Below, one piece after another: positions 8,726-18,152 of a stretch of DNA of 64,000 nt. The notes under the pieces are model-generated. The model saw only the letters and a list, made by a program, of their open reading frames with translations, had not been told where the DNA came from and did not search any database. Position 1 is the first letter of the stretch. Each line of letters opens with the position of its first letter. A program made the translations under genes and the position numbers. Source of the stretch: Sphingobacteriales bacterium (GTDB taxonomy: Bacteria; Bacteroidota; Bacteroidia; Chitinophagales; Chitinophagaceae); NCBI GenBank assembly GCA_027484425.1, contig JAIXSZ010000072.1, positions 33,906 through 97,905 on the forward strand, written 5' to 3'.

Positions 8726-10693
8726 ATGAATAAACTAAAACTTCTTTTAGGCGCGTTTCTGTTGTCTTCAGGTATTGCCACGGCAGCACCGGGTGATACT
8801 ACTTGGGTACAAGCTAATATATCGCAGCTGTCTTGGTATGGCAACTACGATTCTACCATTAACTTCCCAACTACAGGTACCTACCGCAATATTTATATGG
8901 TAGTGACTATCGGTAAGTACGTATGCCCCGGGTCACCTACTTATTGTGGTGACTGGGATTACACGGTTCAAAACTATTTAATGACCCCTGGTGGCGACAC
9001 GCTAGAGCTTGGCAGGTTAATTACTCCTTATGCCAACTCAGGTGCACCTCGTACTCCCAACAGCTGGACACACCGATATGTATTTGATGTTACAGACTAT
9101 GCTAGCAAATTGCAAGGTAGCGGCACGGTGCGCTTGCACTATTCTGGCTATTCAGGTGGATTTACAGGCAACATCAAATTCGCTTTTGTTGAGGGCACGC
9201 CTGACAGAAATGTCGTGGGTCTTGAACGCCTATGGCGTGGTAGCTACAGCTATGGCGGTGCTACTGACATAGATACCTATTTTCCTGAGGTAACAGCAAC
9301 TGCACCTTCAGGCACTCAAAATTCTGAACTCAAGTTTCTAATAACAGGTCATGGCAGCGATGATGCAGGTTGCTGCGAGTTCTTATCTAAAAACTATCAG
9401 GTTGTCCTAAATAGTACCTCCATTGCTACAAAAGCTATTTGGAGAGATAATTGTGGTTCCAATGAATTATATCCTCAGTCTGGCACTTGGTTGTTCGACC
9501 GTGCTAACTGGTGCCCTGGCGATTTGATAGAACCTAATGTGCACAAACTAACAGGAGTAACAGCAGGAACTCCATTTAACGTAAAATTAGATTTCGATGC
9601 TTACGCCAGTTCCGGCGGTGGTTTAGGCAGCTACACTACCGAAACCCACCTTGTACACTACGGCCCCATCAATAAAACTAAAGATGCATCAATTGAGGAT
9701 ATTATCTCTCCCACCAACAATGAAAACCATTTCAGACAAAACCCAATTTGTGGTTCACCTCGTATAACAGTCAAGAACAGAGGTGCCGCTTTCATTAATC
9801 TTATATCTTTTGAGTACGGTATTAAGGATTCTGTTATGCAGACTTACACATGGTCGGGTACGCTTAACCCGTTGGAATCTACAGAAATTGCATTACCTGA
9901 CCTTACTAACCTACAATCGATTGCTGGTAGCACTGGCACTAAAACATTTGTTGTAAAAATAACATCTGTAAATGGAAGCGGTGATGCTGATAGTACAAAC
10001 GATAAAATGATGTCTGATTTTGCTCCATCACCTAAATGGGATGGTCAGTTCCGTGTCATGTTCAGACCCAACAATCAAACTGGAGCAGGTGGTACCAGCC
10101 AAACGAACTGGAAAATTTATGACCAAAATAATGTAGTGGTTCGTGAGCGAACTGGTGCTGCAATTAACACTTTGTATACAGACACTGTTACATTACCTAC
10201 AGGATGTTACAGATTTGAGATTACAGACGGTGGTTGCGACGGTTTACATTGGTGGTTGTATGACGCAAATCCCAGCGCAGGTGTAAATGGAGGTAGCTTG
10301 TTCGTAAAAAAATATGGTTCTAATGCCAATATCACTATGAATGGCTACGTATATTCTGGCACTTATGCCCATGACTTTGGCTGCAAATTCACACAGTATT
10401 TTTACACCAATACTCCTATTTCTGGCGTCAACAATGTGGATGCTAATGCATTATCTATGGAAGCTTATCCTAATCCTGCAACCGACAAAGTGTATATAGA
10501 CATAGCTGGAATTACAAATGTTACTGGTACGATTAATGTAATTGATGCAGTAGGAAGAGTAGTAAAAACCATTTCCTGTAAAAATGCACATGTTGAAATA
10601 GAAACAGCTGATTTACAAAGTGGTATTTATACTTTGCTATTTGTAAATCAAAATGGCAACAAACTTCAGTCGAGACTACTAATTAATAAGTAA
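8726..10693 (+). CDS. Secreted PNGase F-like protein with T9SS sorting domain
   Basis: A signal peptide (about 1-20, ending IATAA) precedes a two-domain peptide-N-glycosidase F-like region (about 25-310). The CGDWD motif aligns with the catalytic Asp60 region of Elizabethkingia PNGase F, placing the equivalent Asp at D78. GCCEF places the equivalent of Glu206 at E218, and DRANWCPG (258-265) matches DRAGWCPG. The position of Glu118, a third acid reported as important, appears not to be acidic here (the HYSGY stretch, 138-142). Residues 330-560 are beta-rich with a CARDB/gevab-like look, and the end (from YPNPATDKV, about 580) is a T9SS type A sorting domain. It probably acts outside the cell or on its surface on N-glycans or glycopeptides, but activity is not assured. 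Confidence 0.82.
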   Translation: MNKLKLLLGAFLLSSGIATAAPGDTTWVQANISQLSWYGNYDSTINFPTTGTYRNIYMVVTIGKYVCPGSPTYCGDWDYTVQNYLMTPGGDTLELGRLITPYANSGAPRTPNSWTHRYVFDVTDYASKLQGSGTVRLHYSGYSGGFTGNIKFAFVEGTPDRNVVGLERLWRGSYSYGGATDIDTYFPEVTATAPSGTQNSELKFLITGHGSDDAGCCEFLSKNYQVVLNSTSIATKAIWRDNCGSNELYPQSGTWLFDRANWCPGDLIEPNVHKLTGVTAGTPFNVKLDFDAYASSGGGLGSYTTETHLVHYGPINKTKDASIEDIISPTNNENHFRQNPICGSPRITVKNRGAAFINLISFEYGIKDSVMQTYTWSGTLNPLESTEIALPDLTNLQSIAGSTGTKTFVVKITSVNGSGDADSTNDKMMSDFAPSPKWDGQFRVMFRPNNQTGAGGTSQTNWKIYDQNNVVVRERTGAAINTLYTDTVTLPTGCYRFEITDGGCDGLHWWLYDANPSAGVNGGSLFVKKYGSNANITMNGYVYSGTYAHDFGCKFTQYFYTNTPISGVNNVDANALSMEAYPNPATDKVYIDIAGITNVTGTINVIDAVGRVVKTISCKNAHVEIETADLQSGIYTLLFVNQNGNKLQSRLLINK

Positions 10694-10706
10694 TAATTTT
10701 GTTGTT

Positions 10707-10754
10707 TCGTTAAACTATTAAGGCTACCAATCGGTAGCCTTAATAGTTTAACGA
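10707..10754. terminator. Perfect 22 bp hairpin terminator
   Basis: Arms 10707-10728 and 10733-10754 are perfectly complementary with a 4-base loop, immediately after the PNGase F-like gene. It is longer than most intrinsic terminators. No strong T-run follows on the + strand, so processing or 3'-end protection is also possible. Confidence 0.8.
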
Positions 10755-10827
10755 CTTTAGAGTTTTGAGATATAACATAATAAATCACAATTGATTCCGT
10801 TACTCTAAAGTTTTATTACTTTGCTCC

Positions 10828-12615
10828 ATGCTTTCTAGAATTGCGTACATCTTATCTGTAATAGTACTTTGTTATTCATCGTTCTTCTTCTATCCCCGAT
10901 GGAACAAGTCTGCTACAGAAGCTACTATAAGCTGGGATGTATCTGGCTATTATTGGTATTTACCAGCTACTTTTATTTACCACGACCTAAAAAAAATATC
11001 ATTCAAAGATTCTATTCTTCAAAAATATCGACCCACCAATACCGACCCTCAACAAACTATGCCGCTAGATAATGGCAATTTTGTTATGAAGTATTCATCG
11101 GGTATGGCATTAATGTACCTACCATTTTTTACGCTTTCTCATTTCACTGCTGGCATTCTCGGTTATCCACAAGATGGCTTTTCTACACCCTACCAAGTGG
11201 GAATACAAACTGCAGGGTTGCTCATTGGATTACTTGGGCTTTGGTATCTTAGAAAATTACTTCTGCTATTTTATAATGACAAAGTCGTAGGCATTACGTT
11301 GTTACTATTGGTGATCGGTACTAACTACCTCAACTATGCTAGTATAGATGTGGGCATGTCACACACTTGGCTCTTTACAGTATACGTTTTCATATTACTC
11401 AACACCCACTATTTTTATCAAACGTTCAGCTACAAACATGCTTTTCGCATTGGGCTGTTGGTGGGTCTCGCTACACTTACTCGCCCCACCGAAATCATAT
11501 CTCTTCTTATTCCGTTGTTATGGGGCATAGATGTACCCAGCTTGAAAGGTATCAGCGTTCAATTGAGAAACATAGTAGTACACTACAAAAAAATGATTCT
11601 TGCAGTACTGGCTGCTAGTATGGTCATTTCAATTCAGCTGTTTTACTGGAAATATGTTTCAGGGAATTGGCTAGTGTATAGTTATGGTGGGCAAACATTC
11701 TCATGGTTACACCCACACGCCTACCTCTACAGTTTCAATTACCGTTGCGGATGGCTCACCTATTGCCCTATGATGACATTGGCAATTGTAGGTTTTTTAC
11801 CATTTGTAAGGTTTGGAAAACACAGAACGGCAATAATAGTTTTTTCATTCATTAGCTACTATATAGTTTCTGCTTGGGATATTTGGTGGTATGGAGGGCG
11901 TGCAATGGTGCAGAGCTATGCTGTATTGTGCATTCCTTTAGCAGCTATTGTAGATTATGCTCGAAACAAAAAAATCTTGAGTGTAGCATTTATATTACTG
12001 GCATGTTTATTCTCCTACCTGAATATTTGGATTTTTGTACAATATCACAAAGATGGTTTGTACGATGGCGAATGCATGTCTAAATCATACTACTGGCGCG
12101 TGATAGGTAGATGGAGTGCGCCTACCGATACGAAAAAATTGCTTGATGTATCAGACATGTACGAAGGTACCCCTCAAAATATGAAGCTGCTGTACTTCAA
12201 TAATTTCGATACTTGTACTGCCCCTAATTGCGTGAATGATAGTATTATGAATGGGAAAGCAATATTATTGAACAAACAATTTGACCATATAAACTCTCAC
12301 AAAATACCCTACTCCCCTTCTAAACCAGGCACATGGGTACGAGCTACTGCCACTTTCTATAGTAAAGATGCCGAGACCTACATATGGGATCTCCCATCTA
12401 TGGCATTACGTTTAGATGATAATGACGAATACATAATAGAAAACACACTACGAATAGGACGATTCCTAAAATCAGGCGAAAAAAAGACGGTTTATTTCGA
12501 CATTAGAGTACCAAACAAAAAGGTTACAAGTATACACGTATATGTGTGGAACCAATTCAGCAAAAAAGATTTAGTAGTTGACGACCTAAAGATTGAAGAA
12601 TTCACCAATAAATAG
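10828..12615 (+). CDS. Polytopic membrane protein, GT-C glycosyltransferase-like
   Basis: The 595-residue protein begins with a membrane helix and has roughly ten transmembrane segments through residue 400. A first extracytoplasmic loop contains an acidic residue (TISWDVSGYYWYLPATF, about 33-49), as in ArnT/PMT-type GT-C enzymes. The last 190 residues are soluble and probably periplasmic, with beta-rich content. No named family is certain. The likeliest role is transfer of a sugar from a polyprenyl-phosphate donor in the periplasm, but this rests on topology alone. It stands alone, converging on birA with only 7 bp between the stop codons and no room for a terminator. Confidence 0.65.
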   Translation: MLSRIAYILSVIVLCYSSFFFYPRWNKSATEATISWDVSGYYWYLPATFIYHDLKKISFKDSILQKYRPTNTDPQQTMPLDNGNFVMKYSSGMALMYLPFFTLSHFTAGILGYPQDGFSTPYQVGIQTAGLLIGLLGLWYLRKLLLLFYNDKVVGITLLLLVIGTNYLNYASIDVGMSHTWLFTVYVFILLNTHYFYQTFSYKHAFRIGLLVGLATLTRPTEIISLLIPLLWGIDVPSLKGISVQLRNIVVHYKKMILAVLAASMVISIQLFYWKYVSGNWLVYSYGGQTFSWLHPHAYLYSFNYRCGWLTYCPMMTLAIVGFLPFVRFGKHRTAIIVFSFISYYIVSAWDIWWYGGRAMVQSYAVLCIPLAAIVDYARNKKILSVAFILLACLFSYLNIWIFVQYHKDGLYDGECMSKSYYWRVIGRWSAPTDTKKLLDVSDMYEGTPQNMKLLYFNNFDTCTAPNCVNDSIMNGKAILLNKQFDHINSHKIPYSPSKPGTWVRATATFYSKDAETYIWDLPSMALRLDDNDEYIIENTLRIGRFLKSGEKKTVYFDIRVPNKKVTSIHVYVWNQFSKKDLVVDDLKIEEFTNK

Positions 12616-12622
12616 TTTCACA

Positions 12623-13366
12623 TTAATCCCACACCCACATTTGGTTCCCATGCTCTAGTATTTCATCTTTCCCATGTTCGTTTTGCACCACAAGCCCACC
12701 ATCAGGCCTAACCTCTTTGACAATTATATTCCTTAATTTTGAATTATCATTTATTTTCTGAGTACAATTCCTCTTAAAAAGTAGGTGATTGTAAGCAGCC
12801 ATCACTTGGTCTACAGATAAATTTGATGATGCAAATTCTTTAATAGCATTGCTTATTTCTAAACATATTTTTTTTATTTCCACCGTTTTTCCTGTCTCAA
12901 TCTTTAAAGAAGTAGCATGAAACAACTCATCTGCAAATTTGTCCTGACAAATATTGACACCAATACCCACCACAGTGTAAACCCACCTACTACCCTGCAA
13001 AACATTCTCAATTAACACCCCTCCTGCCTTTTTGTCACTGACTATAATATCATTGGGCCACTTTATAGTAACAATTTTATCTTCAGTGTACTTTTGCAAA
13101 ATATTGGCAATTGCTACTGCCACACCTGCAGAAAACACAAATTGATGCACCAAACTATGTTTTGGCACTAAAATTATACTCATTAGTAGGCTTTCGCCCG
13201 CTACAGACTGCCAAATCCTACCTCGTTGACCCTTACCTTGGGTCTGTAGATCGGCTAAAACTATTAGTCCATGGCACGCCTTATCGTCACTGATGAGTTG
13301 CATGGCATAGTTATTGGTACTATCAACAATATCAAGAGTTATTAACCCTAAATCAGTTTTTAACAT
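12623..13366 (-). CDS. birA: Biotin--[acetyl-CoA-carboxylase] ligase
   Basis: This enzyme activates biotin with ATP and attaches it to the carboxyl carrier protein of acetyl-CoA carboxylase. The biotin/AMP loop appears as QGKGQRGRIW, followed by the SLLMS strand, KWPNDI with the catalytic-site Lys/Asn/Asp, and GVLIE. There is no N-terminal helix-turn-helix, so it is a group I enzyme without repressor function. I chose the ATG at 13366 because a longer frame from 13423 would add 19 hydrophobic residues that the family lacks and would run into the promoter region. The gene is divergent from rsfS. Confidence 0.9.
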   Translation of the reverse strand: MLKTDLGLITLDIVDSTNNYAMQLISDDKACHGLIVLADLQTQGKGQRGRIWQSVAGESLLMSIILVPKHSLVHQFVFSAGVAVAIANILQKYTEDKIVTIKWPNDIIVSDKKAGGVLIENVLQGSRWVYTVVGIGVNICQDKFADELFHATSLKIETGKTVEIKKICLEISNAIKEFASSNLSVDQVMAAYNHLLFKRNCTQKINDNSKLRNIIVKEVRPDGGLVVQNEHGKDEILEHGNQMWVWD

Positions 13367-13389
13367 GTGGTTAAGTGGGAAAAGATTTA

Positions 13390-13397
13390 TAATTTTG
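13390..13397 (+). promoter_or_regulatory. -7 box for rsfS
   Basis: TAATTTTG fits TAnnTTTG and would give a leader of about 40 nt for rsfS. It overlaps the leader of divergent birA. Confidence 0.4.
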
Positions 13398-13424
13398 GTA
13401 AAACAATTTAGGAAATTTACCAAA

Positions 13425-13432
13425 CAAAACTA
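13425..13432 (-). promoter_or_regulatory. -7 box for birA
   Basis: Read on the minus strand this is TAGTTTTG, matching TAnnTTTG, about 58 bases before the birA ATG at 13366. Together with the + strand box at 13390-13397 it makes a compact divergent promoter pair. Confidence 0.4.
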
Positions 13433-13442
13433 ACAAATCGAG

Positions 13443-13835
13443 TTGGAGAATATAATCAAAGAATTAAAAGTACGTAAAGTAACGGCACCTCGCCTTAATA
13501 AGAACAGCAAACTGTTTAAAACTATAATAAACGCCATAAAGGATAAAAAGGGAGCTGAAGTAGTATCGCTGGATTTGAAGAAGATTGATGAAGCTGTGGC
13601 TGATTATTTCGTACTCTGCGAAGCAAATTCTAATACGCACCTCAAATCAATAGCCGATAATATCATTGACGAAGTAGAAAAAGAATGTGGCGAAAAACCT
13701 TTCCACAAAGAATATGGTGACACCTGGACTCTTGTCGATTACGTAAATATAGTTGTTCACGTTTTCCAACATGAGCAACGTTCTTTTTACAATCTCGAAA
13801 GTCTGTGGGAAGATGCTCCAAAAGCAGAACATTGA
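13443..13835 (+). CDS. rsfS: Ribosomal silencing factor RsfS
   Basis: RsfS/Iojap binds ribosomal protein uL14 and blocks 30S-50S joining in starved cells. The 130-residue protein has the family core from about residue 24: IKDKKGAEVVSLDL, then the ADYFVLCEANSNTH motif, and the C-terminal YGDTWTLVDYVNIVVHVFQ strand pair. The start is a TTG, the only start codon after the in-frame stop at 13431, and gives a 20-residue N-terminal extension relative to short homologues. It is directly upstream of ftsH (51 bp), an order also common in other Bacteroidota. Confidence 0.9.
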   Translation: MENIIKELKVRKVTAPRLNKNSKLFKTIINAIKDKKGAEVVSLDLKKIDEAVADYFVLCEANSNTHLKSIADNIIDEVEKECGEKPFHKEYGDTWTLVDYVNIVVHVFQHEQRSFYNLESLWEDAPKAEH

Positions 13836-13886
13836 TAATGGCTTAAAGATTTTAATAGAAACATTGTTTATTCGATTAATTATAAG

Positions 13887-15905
13887 ATGGAAGATAATAA
13901 GCAGAATACCCCACCCAACGACCTGAGACCAGGCAGCGATAATAATCCTAATGCCCCTCGCAAAGGTCCCAAATTTAACATATACTGGATTTACGGTCTC
14001 ATTCTACTCGCTATAGTGGGTGCTCAGTTCTACGGGGGCAACTTTGGCGCATCAGTTACAGAAAAGAGTTTCAAAGATTTCAAAGAGTACCTAGGCAAAA
14101 AGCAGGTGAACAAAGTGGTTGTGGTGAATAAAGAACATGTTGAAGTGTTCCTAAAGCCTGGCACAGTACCACCTACAACACCAGGTAAGGTACCTTCATT
14201 GGCTACTGCTAATGACAAAATACCAGCATTCACTTTCAAAATTGGTAGTGTAGAGCAGTTCAACAAAGATCTTGACGATGCTCAAAAGGAGATGACAGAG
14301 CCTGAAAAAGTCCCCGTCATCTATGACATTCATGGCGATGTTTTGCATGCCTTCTTACAGACATTCCTTTTACCTATTATCTTTCTGGTAGCTATGTATT
14401 TCTTGGTTTTCCGTAAGATGGGCTCTGGTGGTGGAGCAGGGGGTGCGGGGGGTATTTTTAACATAGGAAAATCGAAAGCACAACTTTTCGAAAAAGGCAC
14501 TCGTGTAAACATCACATTTAACGATGTCGCTGGTCTTGACGAAGCTAAGGTGGAAGTGATGGAGATAGTAGATTTCCTTAAAAATCCTAAAAAATACACC
14601 GCTTTAGGTGGCAAGATACCCAAGGGTGCATTGTTAGTCGGTCCTCCCGGTACTGGTAAAACTCTATTGGCAAAAGCAATGGCTGGTGAAGCGCAAGTTC
14701 CTTTCTTCTCTATGTCTGGTTCAGATTTTGTAGAGTTGTTTGTGGGTGTAGGCGCTAGCAGAGTAAGGGATGTGTTTAAGCAAGCTCGCGAAAAAGCCCC
14801 CTGTATCGTCTTTATTGATGAAATAGATGCCATTGGTAGGGCTCGTGGTAAAAACATGATGATGAGCAATGATGAGCGAGAAAACACCCTCAATCAGATG
14901 CTGGTAGAAATGGATGGTTTTAGTGGCGATAGTGGTATCATAGTACTTGCTGCAACTAATAGGCCCGATGTGCTAGATGCAGCGCTTCTTCGCCCAGGCC
15001 GTTTCGATCGCCAAATATCTATAGACATCCCAGATGTAAAAGGTAGAGAAAAAATATTTGACGTACATCTTAAACCTATCAAACGCTCGAAAGACCTCAA
15101 TATCAAAAAACTAGCTATCCAAACCCCTGGTTTTGCTGGTGCGGATATTGCAAATATTTGTAACGAGGCAGCTCTTATTGCAGCCCGTAAAGGCAAAAAT
15201 GAAGTTGACATGAGCGACTTTAATGATGCTATAGATAGAGTAATAGGTGGGCTTGAAAAGAAAAACAAGATCATTCTTCCAGAAGAAAAAAGAATTATAG
15301 CTTATCACGAGGCAGGACATGCAGTATCAGGTTGGTTCCTTGAGCATGCTCATCCGTTGGTAAAAGTAACTATTGTTCCGCGTGGTGTAGCTGCTCTCGG
15401 ATATGCACAATACTTACCAAAAGAAGTATACATACGCACTACCGATCATCTGATGGACGATATGTGCATGTCATTAGGCGGTAGGGCTGTAGAAGAGTTA
15501 GTGTTTGGTAAGATTTCTACTGGAGCTCTAAGCGACTTACAGCACATAACCAAAATGGCTTATGCTATGGTATCTATGTATGGTATGAATAGCGCAATAG
15601 GTAACATTTCGTTCTACGACCCACAAAACGAGAACAGTTTCTCAAAACCTTACTCCGAGGAGACTGGTAAAATCATTGACGATGAAGTAAGAAAACTTGT
15701 AGAGATAGCCTATAGCAGAGTAAAAGCACTGCTCAATGATAAAATGGATGCAGTGAAGATTATAGCTGAAGAACTGCTAAAAAAAGAAGTACTCTTTAAA
15801 GATGATATGGAAAGATTGTTGGGCAAACGCCTTTATGAAGACAATACCCCAGTTGAAGATGACGAAACCTCTGTTTCTGAAAACAACACACCAGCAATAG
15901 CTTAG
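13887..15905 (+). CDS. ftsH: ATP-dependent zinc metalloprotease FtsH
   Basis: FtsH is a hexameric inner-membrane AAA+ protease that extracts and degrades membrane and short-lived cytosolic proteins. A Pro/Asn-rich N-terminus is followed by a first membrane helix (about 31-47), a periplasmic domain, and a second helix (about 155-170). The AAA domain has Walker A GPPGTGKT at 252-259, Walker [12 protein letters not shown] and the second region of homology with RPGRFDR. The zinc site is H474-E-A-G-H478. The length (672) is normal for the family. A perfect 14 bp hairpin follows the stop codon. Confidence 0.97.
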   Translation: MEDNKQNTPPNDLRPGSDNNPNAPRKGPKFNIYWIYGLILLAIVGAQFYGGNFGASVTEKSFKDFKEYLGKKQVNKVVVVNKEHVEVFLKPGTVPPTTPGKVPSLATANDKIPAFTFKIGSVEQFNKDLDDAQKEMTEPEKVPVIYDIHGDVLHAFLQTFLLPIIFLVAMYFLVFRKMGSGGGAGGAGGIFNIGKSKAQLFEKGTRVNITFNDVAGLDEAKVEVMEIVDFLKNPKKYTALGGKIPKGALLVGPPGTGKTLLAKAMAGEAQVPFFSMSGSDFVELFVGVGASRVRDVFKQAREKAPCIVFIDEIDAIGRARGKNMMMSNDERENTLNQMLVEMDGFSGDSGIIVLAATNRPDVLDAALLRPGRFDRQISIDIPDVKGREKIFDVHLKPIKRSKDLNIKKLAIQTPGFAGADIANICNEAALIAARKGKNEVDMSDFNDAIDRVIGGLEKKNKIILPEEKRIIAYHEAGHAVSGWFLEHAHPLVKVTIVPRGVAALGYAQYLPKEVYIRTTDHLMDDMCMSLGGRAVEELVFGKISTGALSDLQHITKMAYAMVSMYGMNSAIGNISFYDPQNENSFSKPYSEETGKIIDDEVRKLVEIAYSRVKALLNDKMDAVKIIAEELLKKEVLFKDDMERLLGKRLYEDNTPVEDDETSVSENNTPAIA

Positions 15906-15932
15906 TTATTCATAGCATACAATATCATTATC

Positions 15933-15965
15933 AGAAATGTGAACACCCAAAGTGTTCACATTTCT
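15933..15965 (+). terminator. Hairpin terminator after ftsH
   Basis: Arms 15933-15946 and 15952-15965 are perfectly complementary (14 bp) with a 5-base loop. Its position argues against the GTG at 15939 being the start of the next gene. Confidence 0.75.
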
Positions 15966-16001
15966 ATTAGAACTAATTCAACCTCATTAAATTTGCTTCT
16001 T

Positions 16002-16664
16002 ATGCAAACTTTCAAAACGTCGAAAGCAAAGGAGAATATACTAGCTAAAATCAGGAAAAGTATTAGTGAAGAGCAACTTCCTATGCCCTACCCTGATGCT
16101 GAGAAAAATTCAGACCCCATTTACACCCACTCTAGCTATTCGCCCGAAGAGGTTTTTGCCGAAACTTTTATCAGTTTGGGTGGTAAATTTATATTTTGCG
16201 ATAGCGAACTCGACCTGATGAGCAGTATTAGCATTCTTTATGAAAATAATGGATGGACTCAAATCTTATGTGCAGATGAAAAAATGCTGAAGCAATTTCA
16301 CAACAACAAAATGGATTTTGTACTGCCAGCTAATCCGCCTATTGAAAGTGCAGATGCATGTATCACAGACTGCGAAATGCTAATAGCTCGTACAGGTTCC
16401 ATTATGCTCAGCAGTGCACAAAATATGGGGCGAACTGCCCCTATGTACTATCCAGTACATATAGTTTTTGCTTATTTAGACCAAGTAGTTTTCGACATTG
16501 ATGATGCCATCAAAGCAATGAAAAGAAAATATGGCAACAATATTCCTTCAATGTTAAATATAGCCACAGGTCCTAGCCGTACAGCTGACATAGAGAAAAC
16601 TTTAGTAGTAGGTGTTCATGGTCCTGCCAAAGTTTATTGTTTTCTTATCAATGCTTATAACTAA
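16002..16664 (+). CDS. LUD-domain protein, LutC-like
   Basis: The ATG at 16002 is chosen; a longer frame from a GTG at 15939 begins inside the ftsH hairpin. The resulting 220-residue protein has the LUD/LutC pattern: an N-terminal helix with KAKENILAKIRK, a central DCEMLIARTGSIML segment, and the GPSRTADIEKTLVVGVHGP motif near the C-terminus, which is diagnostic of the family. LutC belongs to an iron-sulfur lactate-oxidation complex, but LutA and LutB are not in this window, and a lone LUD protein next to ftsH is common in Bacteroidota. Its own reaction is therefore uncertain. Confidence 0.85.
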   Translation: MQTFKTSKAKENILAKIRKSISEEQLPMPYPDAEKNSDPIYTHSSYSPEEVFAETFISLGGKFIFCDSELDLMSSISILYENNGWTQILCADEKMLKQFHNNKMDFVLPANPPIESADACITDCEMLIARTGSIMLSSAQNMGRTAPMYYPVHIVFAYLDQVVFDIDDAIKAMKRKYGNNIPSMLNIATGPSRTADIEKTLVVGVHGPAKVYCFLINAYN

Positions 16665-16673
16665 TAATAGAAA

Positions 16674-16719
16674 ATCCGGTTGCAATACATTGCTACTATG
16701 GCAATAATTACAACCGGAT
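16674..16719. terminator. Weak inverted repeat between convergent genes
   Basis: A 9 bp perfect stem (16674-16682 with 16711-16719) encloses 28 bases that can pair a little further. It lies between the convergent LUD and yebC genes and could end either transcript. Confidence 0.4.
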
Positions 16720-16738
16720 AATTATAAATGTGGCAATA

Positions 16739-17449
16739 CTACGCCATATTATGAAACACTTGCTGCACATCATCGTCCTGCTCTACACGCTCTATCAATT
16801 TAAACACATCTTCAGACTGTTCTTCTGAAACAGGTACTGTATTCAATGGTATCCACTCCAACTCTGCAGATATTGGAGTTATTCCTTTTTCTTCCAGTGC
16901 TTTCTGCATATTACCAAAATCAGTAAATCCGCAACGCACTATAATATTACCTTCACTATCCTCTCCTACCTCTTCCAGTCCGAAATCTATCAACTCAAGT
17001 TCCATATCATCCATATTCAGTCCTTCTGGTTTCAATTTAAACACACCAAGTTGTTTGAACAAAAACCCTACTGAGCCACTATTGCCTAATGCACCACCAC
17101 CTTTATTGAAATGTGAACGAACGTTTGCTACAGTACGAGTAGTATTGTCTGTTGCGGTAACCACCAGTATAGCCACTCCATGTGGACCATAACCTTCATA
17201 CAATACTTCATCATAGTTACTCGTATCCTTGCCTAATGCATTCTTTATAGCAGCTTCAATTCTGTCTTTAGGCATGTTCACTGACTTACCATTCTGAATC
17301 ACCCTGCGTAGCATGGGGTTATTCATAGGGTCAGCACCACCTTTTTTTACAGCTATAGCAATCTCCTTACCTATTCGGCTAAACTGCTTTGCCATACGGT
17401 CATACCGTGCAAACATTGTAGACTTACGAACTTCAAATATCCTACCCAT
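16739..17449 (-). CDS. yebC: YebC/TACO1 family protein
   Basis: The 236-residue length and sequence match the YebC/PmpR family. Visible are the N-terminal RMAKQFSRIGKEIAIAVKKGG region, the NMPKDRIEAAIKNA segment and the YEGYGPHGVAILV motif. A GALGNSGSVGFLF stretch marks the middle domain. Historically the family was annotated as transcription regulators. Later work on TACO1/YebC supports a role in translation of proline-rich or difficult sequences. The usual N-terminal start reads AGHSKWANI in many phyla; here it is MGRIFEVRKSTMFARYDRMAK, the variant typical of Bacteroidota. Confidence 0.9.
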   Translation of the reverse strand: MGRIFEVRKSTMFARYDRMAKQFSRIGKEIAIAVKKGGADPMNNPMLRRVIQNGKSVNMPKDRIEAAIKNALGKDTSNYDEVLYEGYGPHGVAILVVTATDNTTRTVANVRSHFNKGGGALGNSGSVGFLFKQLGVFKLKPEGLNMDDMELELIDFGLEEVGEDSEGNIIVRCGFTDFGNMQKALEEKGITPISAELEWIPLNTVPVSEEQSEDVFKLIERVEQDDDVQQVFHNMA

Positions 17450-17498
17450 ATTATCAAGTTAAAACATTAAAATCAGGGCGCAAAAGTACACAAAGATG

Positions 17499-18152
17499 TT
17501 ACAGTTTGGGTACATATACTACAAACTTTTCTTCAAACGATGGTTCTCTAAAAATGTCATGTACCTTCCATGCTTGTACTATGCGTTTTAGTCCCGTATC
17601 ATTTATTTCTTTAGTTAGGTCTCCTCCTTTTAAGCAAACTAACCCATTAGGCAGTTCTTCTCCCTTTTGCCCACGGCGTATGATGGGAGATACCCATCTC
17701 CACAAATCATTTAGAGGTGCTACTGCTCTTGAGACTGCATAATCAAATGAAATTCCTTTCAGATCTTCTACTCTTGTGTGTATCGCTTTTACGTTAGTAA
17801 GGCCTATTGCATCTGCTACCTCCTGCACTACTTTTATCTTTTTGCCTATACTATCAGTGAGTACAAATTGCACATCAGGATTGAAAATAGCTAGTGGTAT
17901 GCCAGGAAAACCACCACCGGTACCTATATCTACTACTTCTGCGCCCTTATCAAAAGGGCAAATAGCAGCGATGGCTAGTGAATGCAAAACATGTCGCTCA
18001 TATAGTGAGTCTATATCCTTGCGAGATATCACGTTTATCTTCTCATTCCAATCTCTATACAACTCATTAAGTTGTGAGAATTGTTGCAACTGCGTGTCAG
18101 TAAAATCATCAAAGTACTTTAAAATTATTTCCAATTTTTTTTGTTTTTCCAA
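17499..18152 (-). CDS. rsmG: 16S rRNA (guanine527-N7)-methyltransferase
   Basis: RsmG (GidB) methylates N7 of G527 in the 530 loop of 16S rRNA using SAM. The N-terminal helices (FSQLNELYRDWNEKINVISR) and the methyltransferase motif I VVDIGTGGGFPGIPLAI at about 70-86 are clear, followed by TDSIGKKIKVVQEV and the SRAVAPL motif. Its 217 residues match the family length. The best start is a TTG at 18152, which overlaps the end of the upstream glycosyltransferase gene by 28 bp within an A-rich stretch encoding Lys-rich residues in both frames; this suggests translational coupling. Confidence 0.9.
   Translation of the reverse strand: MEKQKKLEIILKYFDDFTDTQLQQFSQLNELYRDWNEKINVISRKDIDSLYERHVLHSLAIAAICPFDKGAEVVDIGTGGGFPGIPLAIFNPDVQFVLTDSIGKKIKVVQEVADAIGLTNVKAIHTRVEDLKGISFDYAVSRAVAPLNDLWRWVSPIIRRGQKGEELPNGLVCLKGGDLTKEINDTGLKRIVQAWKVHDIFREPSFEEKFVVYVPKL

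Noticed and set aside
14330..14893. 187-residue minus-strand ORF opposite ftsH.
   Set aside because: It is antisense to the conserved AAA domain and has no recognisable features.
15939..16001. GTG start at 15939 for the LUD-domain gene.
   Set aside because: The GTG lies within the perfect hairpin after ftsH and the added residues do not match the family; the ATG at 16002 does.
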